From the NCBI GenBank assembly GCA_900316755.1, contig ONED01000007.1, positions 1-42,334 on the forward strand: a DNA stretch of 42,334 nt, in the 5' to 3' direction. The notes under the pieces are model-generated. The model was not told where the DNA came from, ran no database searches, and saw only the letters and a list, made by a program, of their open reading frames with translations. Shown here in pieces: positions 15,628 through 24,643 of the stretch. Origin of the DNA: an uncultured Eubacteriales bacterium (GTDB lineage: Bacteria > Bacillota > Clostridia > Lachnospirales > Lachnospiraceae). Numbering within the stretch: position 1 is the stretch's first letter; each line of letters begins with the position of its first letter. Both the position numbers and the translations under genes were made by a program.

Positions 15628-16452
15628 TTATTTCATTTTCAGAATGCTTTTCGTCACCAGTCTTTCAAAAAACGGTGCTTTTTCATCCGCCATCTGCTGT
15701 ACCTCTGCATGGCTAAGCGGCGTATCGGAAATACCACACGCCAGATTGGAAATACAGGAAATGCCACAAACTTTCATTCCCATATGATTTGCCGCAATCG
15801 CCTCACATGCAGTACTCATTCCCACAGCATCTGCTCCAAGAATCTTTGCCATCCGAATTTCTGCCGGGCTTTCGTAATTTGGACCGGAAAATTGCAGATA
15901 GACACCTTCCTTAAGCGGAATTTGTTCTTCTCTCGCTGCCGTTCGGATAAGTTCCTGCAAATCTTTGTTATAAATCTCGCTCATGTCCGGAAATCTGGGT
16001 CCCAGTTCTTCTAAATTCTTTCCAATCAGCGGCGATGGCACGAAAGATGCTATCTGGTCCGTAATCAGCATAAAATCTCCTGCCGCAAACTCTTTTCCGA
16101 TACCGCCCGCCGCATTCGTCAAAAATAGAATCTCTGCTCCCAGCATCTTCATCAAACGGATAGGCAGCACCACCTCCTGCATGCTATATCCCTCATAGTA
16201 ATGCACTCTGCCCTTCATCAGAACAACCGGAACCTCCTCAATATATCCGAACAGAAAACGTCCGTCATGTCCCGGGACTGTGGAAATAGGGAATCCCTGA
16301 AGTTCACTATAAGGAATCTCTGATACAACTTCCACATTCTCTGCATAATTTCCAAGTCCCGAGCCCAGAACTAACGCTATCTTTGGCGTAATCTTTCCTT
16401 TCTTTCTGCAATATTCACAATACTCTTCTAATTTATCGTATATCTGATTCAT
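15628..16452 (-). CDS. purine nucleoside phosphorylase (PNP-I, trimeric type)
   Basis: A 274-residue enzyme splitting purine nucleosides with phosphate to base and ribose 1-phosphate. It has the family start LVLGSGLGNYA, the phosphate-site GHDGRF and RVHYYEG, and the base-binding LTNAAGGI and VGMSTACEA motifs. This matches the inosine/guanosine-type (PunA/Pnp) family rather than DeoD, but the exact substrate range is not readable. It lies 43 bases after spoIVA and just before rnhA. Confidence 0.9.
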   Translation of the reverse strand: MNQIYDKLEEYCEYCRKKGKITPKIALVLGSGLGNYAENVEVVSEIPYSELQGFPISTVPGHDGRFLFGYIEEVPVVLMKGRVHYYEGYSMQEVVLPIRLMKMLGAEILFLTNAAGGIGKEFAAGDFMLITDQIASFVPSPLIGKNLEELGPRFPDMSEIYNKDLQELIRTAAREEQIPLKEGVYLQFSGPNYESPAEIRMAKILGADAVGMSTACEAIAANHMGMKVCGISCISNLACGISDTPLSHAEVQQMADEKAPFFERLVTKSILKMK

Positions 16453-16495
16453 AAAATTCCCGCCTTGTATCTTCGTTTTTTATACCTGCCGCGTT

Positions 16496-17968
16496 TTAAA
16501 TAATAATACAAACCATGCCGCCATTGCTGTCATTCACGATTTTCTGCATGGTATCCTGAAGCTTCACCTGACTTTCGTCATTTATCATCGCAATTTTATT
16601 TCGCATTCCGTCTGAAACCAGTTCCTCAATGGATTTTCCGAAAATATTGGTCGCCCAGATACCGCCCTCCGTCTCACTGTTTTCTTTGATATAACGCACC
16701 AAATCAGTTGCCTGCTGCTCGCTTCCCACAATCGGTGCAATCTCCGTCTCAATATTTGCCCGAATCATATGAATGGAAGGTGCCTCAGAGCGAATCTTGA
16801 CTCCGAATTTATTTCCCTGTTTGATGATGGTCGGTTCATCCAGATGAATTTCTTCCTTTCTTGGACTGACAACGCCATAGCCCTTCATTTTCACAGAGTC
16901 CATAGCGTCTTTCACCTCGTCGTATTCCTGCTTCAGGACGGACATTTCTTTCATTGTACGGATAAGTTCATATTCACCGGAAATATCCATGCCCGTCATA
17001 TCACTGAGCATCTCATAATAGAAATGCTCCGGTACGTGGATTCTGATTTTCACACAGCCCGTATCCATTTCTATCCGGTCAATTTTCACCTCATCCATGT
17101 ATTCGCTCTCGCTTTTCGGAATACCGCCTACCGCATCTTTAATCTCTGAAAGCTGCTTCATCATTTCTCTCATATGGGAAATCAGGTCCGCTTTTATCTT
17201 GTGTTCCCGTGGAAGCATCTCCACCCATTTTGGTATGTAGAACTGTACCTCTGAAATCGGAAACTCAAACAGTACCCTCTCCATAATCCGATGAATGTCT
17301 TCTTCCCGGAGCTGCTCACAATTGACCGTCATGGCAGTCACCTTATACTTTTCCTGTATCTCCTCTGCCACCTGTTTTGCTTCTGTGCCGTAGGGTTTCC
17401 TGGAGTTGACCAGTACGAGAAAGGGCTTTCCTATGGACTGCAGTTCCCGGATTGTTTTTTCCTCAGCCGCCATATAGTTTTCCCGTTTCAAATCGCAGAT
17501 AGAGCCGTCTGTCGTAATGACAATCCCAATGGTCGCATGGTCATGGATGACCTTCTGGGTTCCAATACTCGCTGCTTTCGTAAATGGAATCTCATACTCA
17601 AACCAAGGGGTTTTTACCTTGCGCTCCTCTTCGTTCTCCATATGTCCGCTTGCGCCTTCCACCATGTATCCCACACAGTCTATCAGCCGTACCTTCACTT
17701 TTACATCGTCCAAAAGAGAAATCTCCGCCGCATCCTTTGGAACAAACTTGGGCTCTGTCGTCATAATCGTCCTGCCGGATGCTGACTGCGGCAATTCGTC
17801 CCTCGTCCGTTCCCTGCTGTGGTCATCTTCCATCTTCGGCAGAACCAACAAGTCCATAAATCGTTTGATAAAAGTGGACTTTCCGGTGCGCACAGGTCCC
17901 ACAATCCCGAGATAAATCTCCCCGTTTGTCCGCGCCTTAATGTCTCTATAAACATCAAATACTTCCAT
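16496..17968 (-). CDS. spoIVA: stage IV sporulation protein A
   Basis: A 490-residue ATPase that polymerises on the forespore surface to form the base of the spore coat. The N-terminal P-loop GPVRTGKST (24-32) and a TRAFAC-like ATPase domain, the middle domain and the conserved C-terminus (SNGGMVCIII) are complete. Its presence suggests the organism can form endospores. The start at 17968 has GGGAGG six bases upstream. It is preceded by a sigma-E-type promoter in the gap after gpsA, consistent with mother-cell expression. Confidence 0.96.
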   Translation of the reverse strand: MEVFDVYRDIKARTNGEIYLGIVGPVRTGKSTFIKRFMDLLVLPKMEDDHSRERTRDELPQSASGRTIMTTEPKFVPKDAAEISLLDDVKVKVRLIDCVGYMVEGASGHMENEEERKVKTPWFEYEIPFTKAASIGTQKVIHDHATIGIVITTDGSICDLKRENYMAAEEKTIRELQSIGKPFLVLVNSRKPYGTEAKQVAEEIQEKYKVTAMTVNCEQLREEDIHRIMERVLFEFPISEVQFYIPKWVEMLPREHKIKADLISHMREMMKQLSEIKDAVGGIPKSESEYMDEVKIDRIEMDTGCVKIRIHVPEHFYYEMLSDMTGMDISGEYELIRTMKEMSVLKQEYDEVKDAMDSVKMKGYGVVSPRKEEIHLDEPTIIKQGNKFGVKIRSEAPSIHMIRANIETEIAPIVGSEQQATDLVRYIKENSETEGGIWATNIFGKSIEELVSDGMRNKIAMINDESQVKLQDTMQKIVNDSNGGMVCIII

Positions 17969-17994
17969 TGCATACCTCCCAATCGTTCTTGTAT

Positions 17995-18023
17995 AATCTA
18001 TGTGGTATGCATTGGAAATATTC
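17995..18023 (-). promoter_or_regulatory. sigma-E-like promoter of spoIVA
   Basis: On the minus strand GAATATT (18017-18023), 14 bases, CATAGATT (17995-18002). Compared with the Bacillus sigma-E consensus KMATATT and CATACAHT, all seven -35 positions and seven of eight -10 positions agree. spoIVA is a known sigma-E gene in Bacillus subtilis. Confidence 0.75.
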
Positions 18024-18033
18024 CATGACTTTC

Positions 18034-19047
18034 TTATGAGTCCCAGGTTAGTCCGAAAAGCTCTGCCTTTCCTTCCCGCAGCATCAGCTCCCGCACTGCA
18101 TCCGCAGGCTTCTTATTTTCAAACAGAATCCGATTGACCTGCTCGATAATCGGCATAGATACATCATACTTCTTAGAAAGCTCCACTGCTGCTTTAGTCG
18201 AGTACACCCCTTCCACAACCATCTGCACCTCATCCATGGCCTCCTGCATGGTTTTGCCCTGTCCCATGAGATATCCGGCTTTGCGGTTACGGCTGTGCAC
18301 ACTTGCACAGGTGACAATCAGATCGCCGATTCCGGTAAGACCGGAAAAGCTCTCCGCCTTCCCGCCCATTTTTACTCCAAGTCTTGTAATTTCCGCGATT
18401 CCTCGGGTAATCAGCGCTGCCTTTGTATTATCCCCATAACCCAGACCATCTGCGATTCCGGCTGCAAGTGCAATCACGTTTTTTAAGGAACCGCCGATTT
18501 CAATGCCAAGGATATCCGGGCTGATATATACACGAAAAACATCACTCATAAACGCTTTCTGCAGATAGACTGCCGTTTCCTTCGTCTTTGCTCCTACCAC
18601 ACAGGTTGTAGGGAGTCCTCTTCCCACTTCCTCTGCATGGCTCGGTCCGGACAGAACGGCCACATCTGCCTCCGGAAGCTCTTCTTCTATCTGCTCCGAC
18701 AACGTTTTTAGGGTTCCTTCTTCTATCCCTTTCGCGACATTTACGATAATCTGCCCCGAACGAATGTAGGGTTTCATACTTCTTGCCGTGCTTCTTGTAT
18801 AAATAGAAGGCACTGCCAGCACCAGAAAATCCTTTCCGCTCATGCCCTCCTCCAGTTGATTCGTGATTGTCATCTCTTCCGGCAGCTTCACTCCCGGCAG
18901 CTTTTTCTTATGTTCTCTTTCTTTCTGAAGCATTTCCACCTCAGATTTATCAATCGACCACATTGTAACTTCATGTCCGTTTTTATACAGCAAGAGCGCA
19001 AGGGCAGTTCCCCAGCTTCCCGCACCTAAGATTCCAACCTTCGCCAT
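18034..19047 (-). CDS. gpsA: glycerol-3-phosphate dehydrogenase (NAD(P)+)
   Basis: A 337-residue cytoplasmic enzyme making sn-glycerol 3-phosphate from dihydroxyacetone phosphate for phospholipids. The Rossmann motif GAGSWGTALA is at residues 7-16, with SGPSHAEEV and GIEIGGSLKNVIALA (catalytic lysine) later. Of two adjacent ATG codons the second, at 19047, is preferred because AGGAGG is six bases before it and only three before the first. It follows plsY closely, so the two steps feeding phosphatidic acid are encoded side by side. Confidence 0.95.
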   Translation of the reverse strand: MAKVGILGAGSWGTALALLLYKNGHEVTMWSIDKSEVEMLQKEREHKKKLPGVKLPEEMTITNQLEEGMSGKDFLVLAVPSIYTRSTARSMKPYIRSGQIIVNVAKGIEEGTLKTLSEQIEEELPEADVAVLSGPSHAEEVGRGLPTTCVVGAKTKETAVYLQKAFMSDVFRVYISPDILGIEIGGSLKNVIALAAGIADGLGYGDNTKAALITRGIAEITRLGVKMGGKAESFSGLTGIGDLIVTCASVHSRNRKAGYLMGQGKTMQEAMDEVQMVVEGVYSTKAAVELSKKYDVSMPIIEQVNRILFENKKPADAVRELMLREGKAELFGLTWDS

Positions 19048-19057
19048 CATAAGCCTC

Positions 19058-19702
19058 CTAATTCTTTTTCCCTATCTTCTTTACATTTGTTTTATTCTCT
19101 GTTCCGTTTAAAAGTCTCTTGATATTTGCCCGATGACGGTAAAATGCCATCGCTGCCAATATCACGGCAATCGCATAGAACTCATATAAATGGGCTCCCG
19201 TCAGGGGAATCCCTCCCATCTGACCGTAACATATCACCTCTACTACAAACAATACCATAATCACCAGGGAAGCCAGCGATACATACTGAGTCAGCAAAAC
19301 AATGGCTACAAATACCACTGCTATCGTTAAAAACATGACCGGATTCACTGCCAGAACAAGCCCCGCTGTCGCCGCAATCCCCTTTCCGCCTTTAAACTTC
19401 AGGTAGAATGGAAAATTGTGCCCCAAAACAGCTCCAAGACCTGCGTAAATGGCATAGAGCTCTTGCATTTCGCTCTCTGCATAAAGCAATCGTACTACTG
19501 CAACTGCAAGTACACATTTCAGAAAATCTCCTAAAAACGTAATGACTCCTGCCTTCCAGCCAAGTGTCCGGAGTGCATTGGTCGTTCCGGCGTTGCCGCT
19601 GCCACAGCTTCGAATATCAATATGGTTCATTCTTCCATAGATATAGCCTGTTTGAAATAATCCAAATACATAGCCAATCAAAATACTCACGATTCTTTCC
19701 AT
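19058..19702 (-). CDS. plsY: glycerol-3-phosphate acyltransferase (acyl-phosphate dependent)
   Basis: A 214-residue membrane protein that transfers acyl groups from acyl phosphate to glycerol 3-phosphate. Family motifs are present: SGNAGTTNALR near the N-terminus, GHNFPFYLKFKGGKGIAT in the middle and a later conserved GRIGGIPLTG-like segment (GQMGGIPLTG). About five membrane helices are predicted. The start at 19702 (MERIVSILIGY) was chosen over 19729 because AAGGA lies about eight bases upstream and the earlier start would overlap der. The C-terminal tail is short and basic. Confidence 0.94.
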   Translation of the reverse strand: MERIVSILIGYVFGLFQTGYIYGRMNHIDIRSCGSGNAGTTNALRTLGWKAGVITFLGDFLKCVLAVAVVRLLYAESEMQELYAIYAGLGAVLGHNFPFYLKFKGGKGIAATAGLVLAVNPVMFLTIAVVFVAIVLLTQYVSLASLVIMVLFVVEVICYGQMGGIPLTGAHLYEFYAIAVILAAMAFYRHRANIKRLLNGTENKTNVKKIGKKN

Positions 19703-19703
19703 T

Positions 19704-21032
19704 TTACTGTTCCTTCTCCTTTCGCTCACGGATAAAAAATTTTAACGATGTCCCCCGGAAGCCGAATGCCTCCCGGATTTTATTTTCTAAATATCTCGTA
19801 TAAGAAAAATGCATCAGCTCCTTATCATTTACAAAGATGACAAACGTCGGCGGTTTGACCGATACCTGTGTAATATAGTATAACTTTAGGCGCTTTCCTT
19901 TGTCAGAAGGCGGTTGCTGCATGGCAACTGCTTCTGTCATAATCTCATTTAACACACCCGTCGCAATGCGGAGCGTCTGATTTTCCATCACCATGTCAAT
20001 CATTTCATAAAGCTTGGAAAGTCTCTGCCCCGTCATGGCAGATACATACATGATTTCCGCATATGGCATATAGGATAAGGTATTCCGGATGTTCTTTTCA
20101 AATTCATACATCGTCTTATCGTCCTTTTCGATGGCATCCCACTTATTTACTACGATAATGATTCCCTTCCCTCTTTCATGGGCAATTCCTGCAATCTTTG
20201 CGTCCTGCTCCGTTACACCCTCTGTGGCATCAATCACCATCAATACCACATCCGCTCTCTCTACGGCGGTCACTGTGCGGATGATGCTGTAACGCTCCAA
20301 TTCTTCTTTGATTTTATTCTTCCTGCGGAGTCCTGCCGTGTCAATAAATACATATTCCTTTCCATGATACTTAATTGCAGTATCAATGGCATCCCGCGTC
20401 GTTCCTGCAACATCCGATACAATGACACGATTTTGTCCCAGCAATTTATTGATAATAGAAGACTTTCCCACATTCGGTTTTCCGACAATCGCAATCCTCG
20501 GCCTTTCATCCTCCATATCTTCCCCACTGTGTTCCGGGAAATGCTTGGTGACTTCCTCCAGCATGTCCCCAATGCCAAGCCTCGACGCTGCTGAAATCGG
20601 TATGGGGTCTCCGATGCCCAGATTATAAAATTCATACACATCCGGCATCATTTTTTCAAAATTATCTACCTTATTTACGACCAGAACCACCGGCTTTCCG
20701 GAACGGCGAAGCATATCTGCCACCTTTGAATCCGAATCCACAAGTCCCTGCCTTACATCGGTCAGAAAAACAATCACATCTGCCGTATCAATGGCAATCT
20801 GCGCCTGTTCTCTCATCTGTGATAAAATAATATCCTTACTGTCCGGCTCGATTCCGCCGGTATCAATCATGGTAAAGCTGTAATTGAGCCAGTTCACTTC
20901 CGCATAAATGCGGTCACGTGTGACACCCGGCGTATCCTTTACGATGGAAATCATTTCCCCCGCAAGCACATTAAATAATGTCGATTTTCCAACATTTGGT
21001 CTCCCGACAATCGCTACAATTGGTTTACTCAT
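19704..21032 (-). CDS. der: ribosome biogenesis GTPase Der
   Basis: A 442-residue protein with two tandem GTPase domains (GRPNVGKST near residue 9 and GKPNVGKSS near residue 183, each followed by DTxG and NKxD motifs) and a C-terminal KH-like domain. It acts in late 50S subunit assembly. Its start overlaps the stop of the DUF512 gene by 4 bases, so translation is coupled; plsY begins directly after it. Confidence 0.96.
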   Translation of the reverse strand: MSKPIVAIVGRPNVGKSTLFNVLAGEMISIVKDTPGVTRDRIYAEVNWLNYSFTMIDTGGIEPDSKDIILSQMREQAQIAIDTADVIVFLTDVRQGLVDSDSKVADMLRRSGKPVVLVVNKVDNFEKMMPDVYEFYNLGIGDPIPISAASRLGIGDMLEEVTKHFPEHSGEDMEDERPRIAIVGKPNVGKSSIINKLLGQNRVIVSDVAGTTRDAIDTAIKYHGKEYVFIDTAGLRRKNKIKEELERYSIIRTVTAVERADVVLMVIDATEGVTEQDAKIAGIAHERGKGIIIVVNKWDAIEKDDKTMYEFEKNIRNTLSYMPYAEIMYVSAMTGQRLSKLYEMIDMVMENQTLRIATGVLNEIMTEAVAMQQPPSDKGKRLKLYYITQVSVKPPTFVIFVNDKELMHFSYTRYLENKIREAFGFRGTSLKFFIRERKEKEQ

Positions 21033-22357
21033 TTTTCTTCTCCCACATCTGTTCTCAGGATGGCATTTACCAAATCCTGCCCGCTTGATTTTACAACATC
21101 TATCTCTACTTGTAAAGTTTCTTTCAACTCCGAAAGGGTCACATCATCCAAAAAGACCTCTTCTCCATCCCGCAGCATATTGCATGGCAGCAAAAGGCGC
21201 GTTCCAAGAGGCTTTCCGTCTAGCTGTTTCTTTAAATCCTGACCGGTAATCAGACCCGATACGGTAATTTTCTCTCCGAAGAACTCATTTTGTATCGAAT
21301 ACAGGTACACCGCCACATTCGGATATTTCTCCTGTAGTCCTTTCACCAATTTCTCTAAATGATCATATGCAGCCACTCCGCATGCCATAGACACTTCCAC
21401 GCATCTGTCATCACCCGGAAGCTCCTCCATGGCCTCTGCAAATTCCTCCTCAAGGAGCCTTAGCATACCGACTCCGTTTTCTAATTGGAGATACCCGTCG
21501 TAGCGCTCCTCCTCCGGAAGCTCCCGCTCTGCCAAAAGATACCACTCATCTCCGGCATGAATAAAATGAAGCCCAAACTCCTCATAGAACTGTCGCTGCC
21601 ACTTCTCAATGATATCCAGAACCTCTTTCGCATCTTCCTTTGTAAAAGGAAGAAGAGGGAAAAGTCCTTCCCGATATTTTGTCAGCCCCACCGGAACAAC
21701 GGATACGCTTTGCAGGAGCGGCAGATATTTAGAAAGGTCACGGATACTTCTCTCCAACTCCTCGCCGTCATTTATGCCCTTGCAGAGAACAATCTGCCCG
21801 TTCATCAAAATCCCGCCTTCATAAAGCCTGTCCACCTTTTTCAGTGCTTCCCCCGCAAATCGGTTGTGCAGCATCCTGCACCGAAGCTCGGGGTTCGTCG
21901 TATGAAAAGAAATGTTAATGGGCTCCAGATGGTATTTGACAATCCGTTCCACATCATGGTCACTCATGTTTGTCAGTGTAATATAATTCCCCTGCAAAAA
22001 GGAAAGTCTGGAATCATCATCCTTAAAATAGAGAGTCTCTCTCATACCTTTTGGCATCTGGTCAATAAAGCAGAACATGCATTTATTTCTGCAGGAACGA
22101 TACTCATCCATCAGACCCTGCGTAAAAGTAAGTCCCAAGTCTTCCTCATAATCCTTTTCTATTTCAAGCTCCCATTCTTCCCCATCCGGTTTTTGAATGA
22201 GCAGTGTAAGCTCTTCGTCATTTACATAGAAATGATAATCAAATACGTCCTCTATCACTTTTTCATTTACCGAAATCAGCTTGTCCCCGGGCTCTATTCC
22301 AAGCTCCGCTGCAATACTTCCCGGTTCGACTGTCTTTACAATATGTTCCTGTTTCAT
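21029..22357 (-). CDS. DUF512 radical SAM protein with N-terminal PDZ-like domain
   Basis: A 442-residue protein of unknown reaction. Residues 1 to about 60 form a PDZ-like domain ([21 protein letters not shown]). The radical SAM motif C-x3-C-x2-C is CRNKCMFC (C89, C93, C96), and the C-terminal half is the DUF512 region, which ends in [20 protein letters not shown]. Family context is consistently next to der in Clostridia, suggesting a link to ribosome or RNA modification, but that is inference. The substrate is not known. It begins the der-plsY-gpsA operon and has its own promoter. Confidence 0.9.
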   Translation of the reverse strand: MKQEHIVKTVEPGSIAAELGIEPGDKLISVNEKVIEDVFDYHFYVNDEELTLLIQKPDGEEWELEIEKDYEEDLGLTFTQGLMDEYRSCRNKCMFCFIDQMPKGMRETLYFKDDDSRLSFLQGNYITLTNMSDHDVERIVKYHLEPINISFHTTNPELRCRMLHNRFAGEALKKVDRLYEGGILMNGQIVLCKGINDGEELERSIRDLSKYLPLLQSVSVVPVGLTKYREGLFPLLPFTKEDAKEVLDIIEKWQRQFYEEFGLHFIHAGDEWYLLAERELPEEERYDGYLQLENGVGMLRLLEEEFAEAMEELPGDDRCVEVSMACGVAAYDHLEKLVKGLQEKYPNVAVYLYSIQNEFFGEKITVSGLITGQDLKKQLDGKPLGTRLLLPCNMLRDGEEVFLDDVTLSELKETLQVEIDVVKSSGQDLVNAILRTDVGEEK

Positions 22358-22389
22358 AATTTCTTCCTCAAAACTTATCGTTAATCTAT

Positions 22390-22418
22390 ATCATACTAGA
22401 TTTTATACAAAAAAGCAA
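22390..22418 (-). promoter_or_regulatory. promoter of the DUF512-der-plsY-gpsA operon
   Basis: On the minus strand TTGCTT (22413-22418), 17 bases, TATGAT (22390-22395), 33 bases before the DUF512 start. The -35 is weak. Confidence 0.55.
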
Positions 22419-22437
22419 ATTTGATGTGCCAAAAATC

Positions 22438-22466
22438 TTGAAGCATGTCTTTTTTTTTGCTAGAAT
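22438..22466 (+). promoter_or_regulatory. sigma-A promoter of prs
   Basis: TTGAAG (22438-22443), 17 bases with a T9 run, TAGAAT (22461-22466); 38 bases before the prs start and divergent from the DUF512 promoter. Confidence 0.75.
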
Positions 22467-22504
22467 AAGGAAGCAGCATAAATATCTCATTTTTGGAGGC
22501 TCTT

Positions 22505-23680
22505 ATGGCAAATATAACACTATTAGAAAAAACACTTCCAATTGCCCCGCTAAAGATTGCGGCATTGGACAGTTGCAAAGAACTTGGACAAAAAGTGAAT
22601 GATTACATTGTCTCTTTCAGACAGGATGCGACAAAAGATTTTCCAAATCTGGCATCCATTGCAAATTATAAGAATCCCAACTATCTGGCAGACTGTGCAT
22701 GTCCCAGATTCGGCTCCGGAGAAGCCAAAGGCATGCTTCGTGAATCCATTCGCGGCACTGACCTTTTTGTAATGGTGGATGTGTGCAATTACAGCATGAC
22801 CTATTCGGTAAATGGCTACGAAAACCACATGTCACCGGACGACCACTATCAGGATCTGAAGCGTATCATTTCCGCTGCCACCGGCAAAGCAAAACGAATT
22901 AACGTGATTATGCCCTTCCTATATGAAAGCCGTCAGCACAAGCGCACCAAGCGGGAATCTCTCGACTGCGCACTTGCTTTAGAAGAACTGCTGGCGATGG
23001 GCGTTTCAAATATTCTTACCTTTGACGCACATGACCCGCGCGTACAGAATGCGATTCCGCTGAACGGGTTCGATAACTTTTCTCCAAACTACCAGTTCAT
23101 GAAAGCTCTGCTGCGTGCAGAACCGGATTTAGATGTGGACAAAGATCATTTGATGATTATCAGTCCGGATGAAGGCGCTATGCACCGCGCAGTATATCTT
23201 TCCAACGTGCTCGGAGTAGATATGGGTATGTTCTACAAACGCCGTGACTACTCTGTCGTCGTCAACGGGAAGAACCCTATCGTAGCTCACGAATTTCTTG
23301 GAGTGGATTTGAAAGGGAAAAATGCAATTATCGTGGACGATATGATTTCTTCCGGAGAAAGTATGCTGGATGTTGCAAAACAGATTAAAGAACGGGGTGC
23401 AAACCGTGTATTTGTATTCACGACATTCGGATTGTTCACAGAAGGCTTGGCAAAATTCGACGAGTATTACGAAAAAGGATTTATCGACCGCATTATTACG
23501 ACGAACCTGACGTATCTCCCACCGGAGTTAAAGGAAAAACCGTATTTTACTTGTGCGGATATGAGTAAATTCCTCGCGCTGATTATTGATTCACTGAATC
23601 ATGATACCCCGATTGGAACCGTAATGGATCCGTCGGAAAAGATTCATGCACTGATGGCAAAACACAACTCCCGAAAATAA
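22505..23680 (+). CDS. prs: ribose-phosphate diphosphokinase, long variant
   Basis: A 391-residue PRPP synthetase, clearly longer than the usual 310-320 residues and divergent in motifs. The catalytic flexible-loop KRR is present at 245-247, the PRPP-binding loop is VDDMISSGES (277-286) in place of the common VDDxxDTAGT, the position of the usual DLHxxQ motif reads DAHDPRVQ, and PYARQDRK is replaced by LYESRQHKR (139-147). About 60 extra N-terminal residues include C-A-C (64-66). The start at 22505 has GGAGG upstream. It probably makes PRPP for nucleotide, histidine and NAD synthesis, though it may be a specialised paralogue. Confidence 0.85.
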   Translation: MANITLLEKTLPIAPLKIAALDSCKELGQKVNDYIVSFRQDATKDFPNLASIANYKNPNYLADCACPRFGSGEAKGMLRESIRGTDLFVMVDVCNYSMTYSVNGYENHMSPDDHYQDLKRIISAATGKAKRINVIMPFLYESRQHKRTKRESLDCALALEELLAMGVSNILTFDAHDPRVQNAIPLNGFDNFSPNYQFMKALLRAEPDLDVDKDHLMIISPDEGAMHRAVYLSNVLGVDMGMFYKRRDYSVVVNGKNPIVAHEFLGVDLKGKNAIIVDDMISSGESMLDVAKQIKERGANRVFVFTTFGLFTEGLAKFDEYYEKGFIDRIITTNLTYLPPELKEKPYFTCADMSKFLALIIDSLNHDTPIGTVMDPSEKIHALMAKHNSRK

Positions 23681-23684
23681 AAGT

Positions 23685-23757
23685 ACAGGGCTATCACAAT
23701 AGGTAAATCAGGCTCAGTGAGAACGATTTTCCTGTTGTGACGCCCCATTTTTATTTT
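23685..23757. terminator. bidirectional terminator between prs and the deacetylase gene
   Basis: GGGC and TCACAATAGG (23688-23704) pair with CCTGTTGTGA and GCCC (23731-23745), giving about 14 base pairs around a 26-base loop, followed on the plus strand by CATTTTTATTTT. The reverse strand also ends in a T-rich run, so it serves both convergent genes. The loop sequence CAGGCTCAGTGAGAACG nearly repeats a segment of the candidate RNA at 113-129. Confidence 0.85.
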
Positions 23758-24572
23758 CGGAAATGAAAATATTTCTGACCGTTTTCAAATATAACTCCCC
23801 GCAGCTTTGCCATCTCACTGACGGTTACCAACTGATACCCTCTCTCCTGCAGCGCCGGAATCAGGGTCATCATGGCTTCTATCGTAAAATCATGGATATC
23901 GTGAAACAGGACAATATCTCCGTCTTGTACGGTTTCCAGCACATAATTTACGATGGAGACGGCATCTTTTCTCTGCCAGTCGGTGGTATCTACCGACCAC
24001 ATGAGATATGGATATGCTACATTGGCTCTCACTTCATCATTGATTGCGCCATAGGACGGACGCACCAGACTTGCGCCGTGTCCAAGCACCTCCGTGAGCA
24101 CCTGATTCGTTTGCTCCACCTCTGCCTGTATCTCTTCAGGCGTCAGAGTCGTGAGTTTCTTATGGTCATATGTATGATTGCCGATTTCACACCCCAGCTC
24201 TTCCATCCGTTTGACTGTCTCCGGATATTTCCTTACATTCTGCCCCAATACCAAAAACGTGGCACGCGCGTTACATTCCTGTAATTTATTTAACAAAGTA
24301 TCGGTATATTTTCCCGGTCCGTCATCAAACGTCAGGGCAAGCATCGGCTTCTCCGGGTCGATTTCCGGCCGCTTGAGCTCGGAATCCTCCTGTGGCGATT
24401 CTACATCTTCTTCCTTTTGCGAAGATTCGTCTCCCTTTGTCATAAAGACAGACGTACTCCTATCCGGCCATGCTCCCATAATACATACAAAAAGCAGGAC
24501 TGCCACCACAAGCAGTCCCACCACTTTTATTTTTCCGGTTTCCGCTCCGTGATTCCACCATCGATGATTCAT
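23751..24572 (-). CDS. membrane-anchored polysaccharide deacetylase
   Basis: A 273-residue NodB-homology enzyme. An uncleaved-type membrane segment (about residues 15-33, VVGLLVVAVLLFV) anchors it, followed by an acidic linker (34-75). The catalytic motifs are intact: TFDDGPG (81-87), H133 and H137 in GNHTYDH, RPSYG (171-175), DTTDW (195-199) and LFHDIH (222-227). It should remove acetyl groups from N-acetylglucosamine or N-acetylmuramic acid polymers outside the membrane; whether the target is peptidoglycan, spore cortex or another glycan cannot be told. The start at 24572 is set by GGGGAG six bases upstream. Confidence 0.9.
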   Translation of the reverse strand: MNHRWWNHGAETGKIKVVGLLVVAVLLFVCIMGAWPDRSTSVFMTKGDESSQKEEDVESPQEDSELKRPEIDPEKPMLALTFDDGPGKYTDTLLNKLQECNARATFLVLGQNVRKYPETVKRMEELGCEIGNHTYDHKKLTTLTPEEIQAEVEQTNQVLTEVLGHGASLVRPSYGAINDEVRANVAYPYLMWSVDTTDWQRKDAVSIVNYVLETVQDGDIVLFHDIHDFTIEAMMTLIPALQERGYQLVTVSEMAKLRGVIFENGQKYFHFRK

Positions 24573-24614
24573 TTGTGTCTCCCCTATCCTAATCCCCATT
24601 TATCGTGTGAGACT

Positions 24615-24643
24615 ATTATATGACACAATTCGACATTATGCAA
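24615..24643 (-). promoter_or_regulatory. promoter of the polysaccharide deacetylase gene
   Basis: On the minus strand TTGCAT (24638-24643), 17 bases, TATAAT (24615-24620). The -35 box overlaps the serA stop codon, so the deacetylase can be transcribed apart from the amino-acid operon. Confidence 0.65.

Noticed and set aside
21485-22384. A 299-codon open frame on the plus strand opposite the DUF512 gene
   Set aside because: It lies wholly opposite a well-supported radical SAM gene, has no ribosome binding site or recognisable domain, and its composition is that of an antisense shadow.
22390-22470. Possible riboswitch in the DUF512-prs divergent spacer
   Set aside because: Two promoters fill the space and leaders are about 35 bases each, with no conserved stem.
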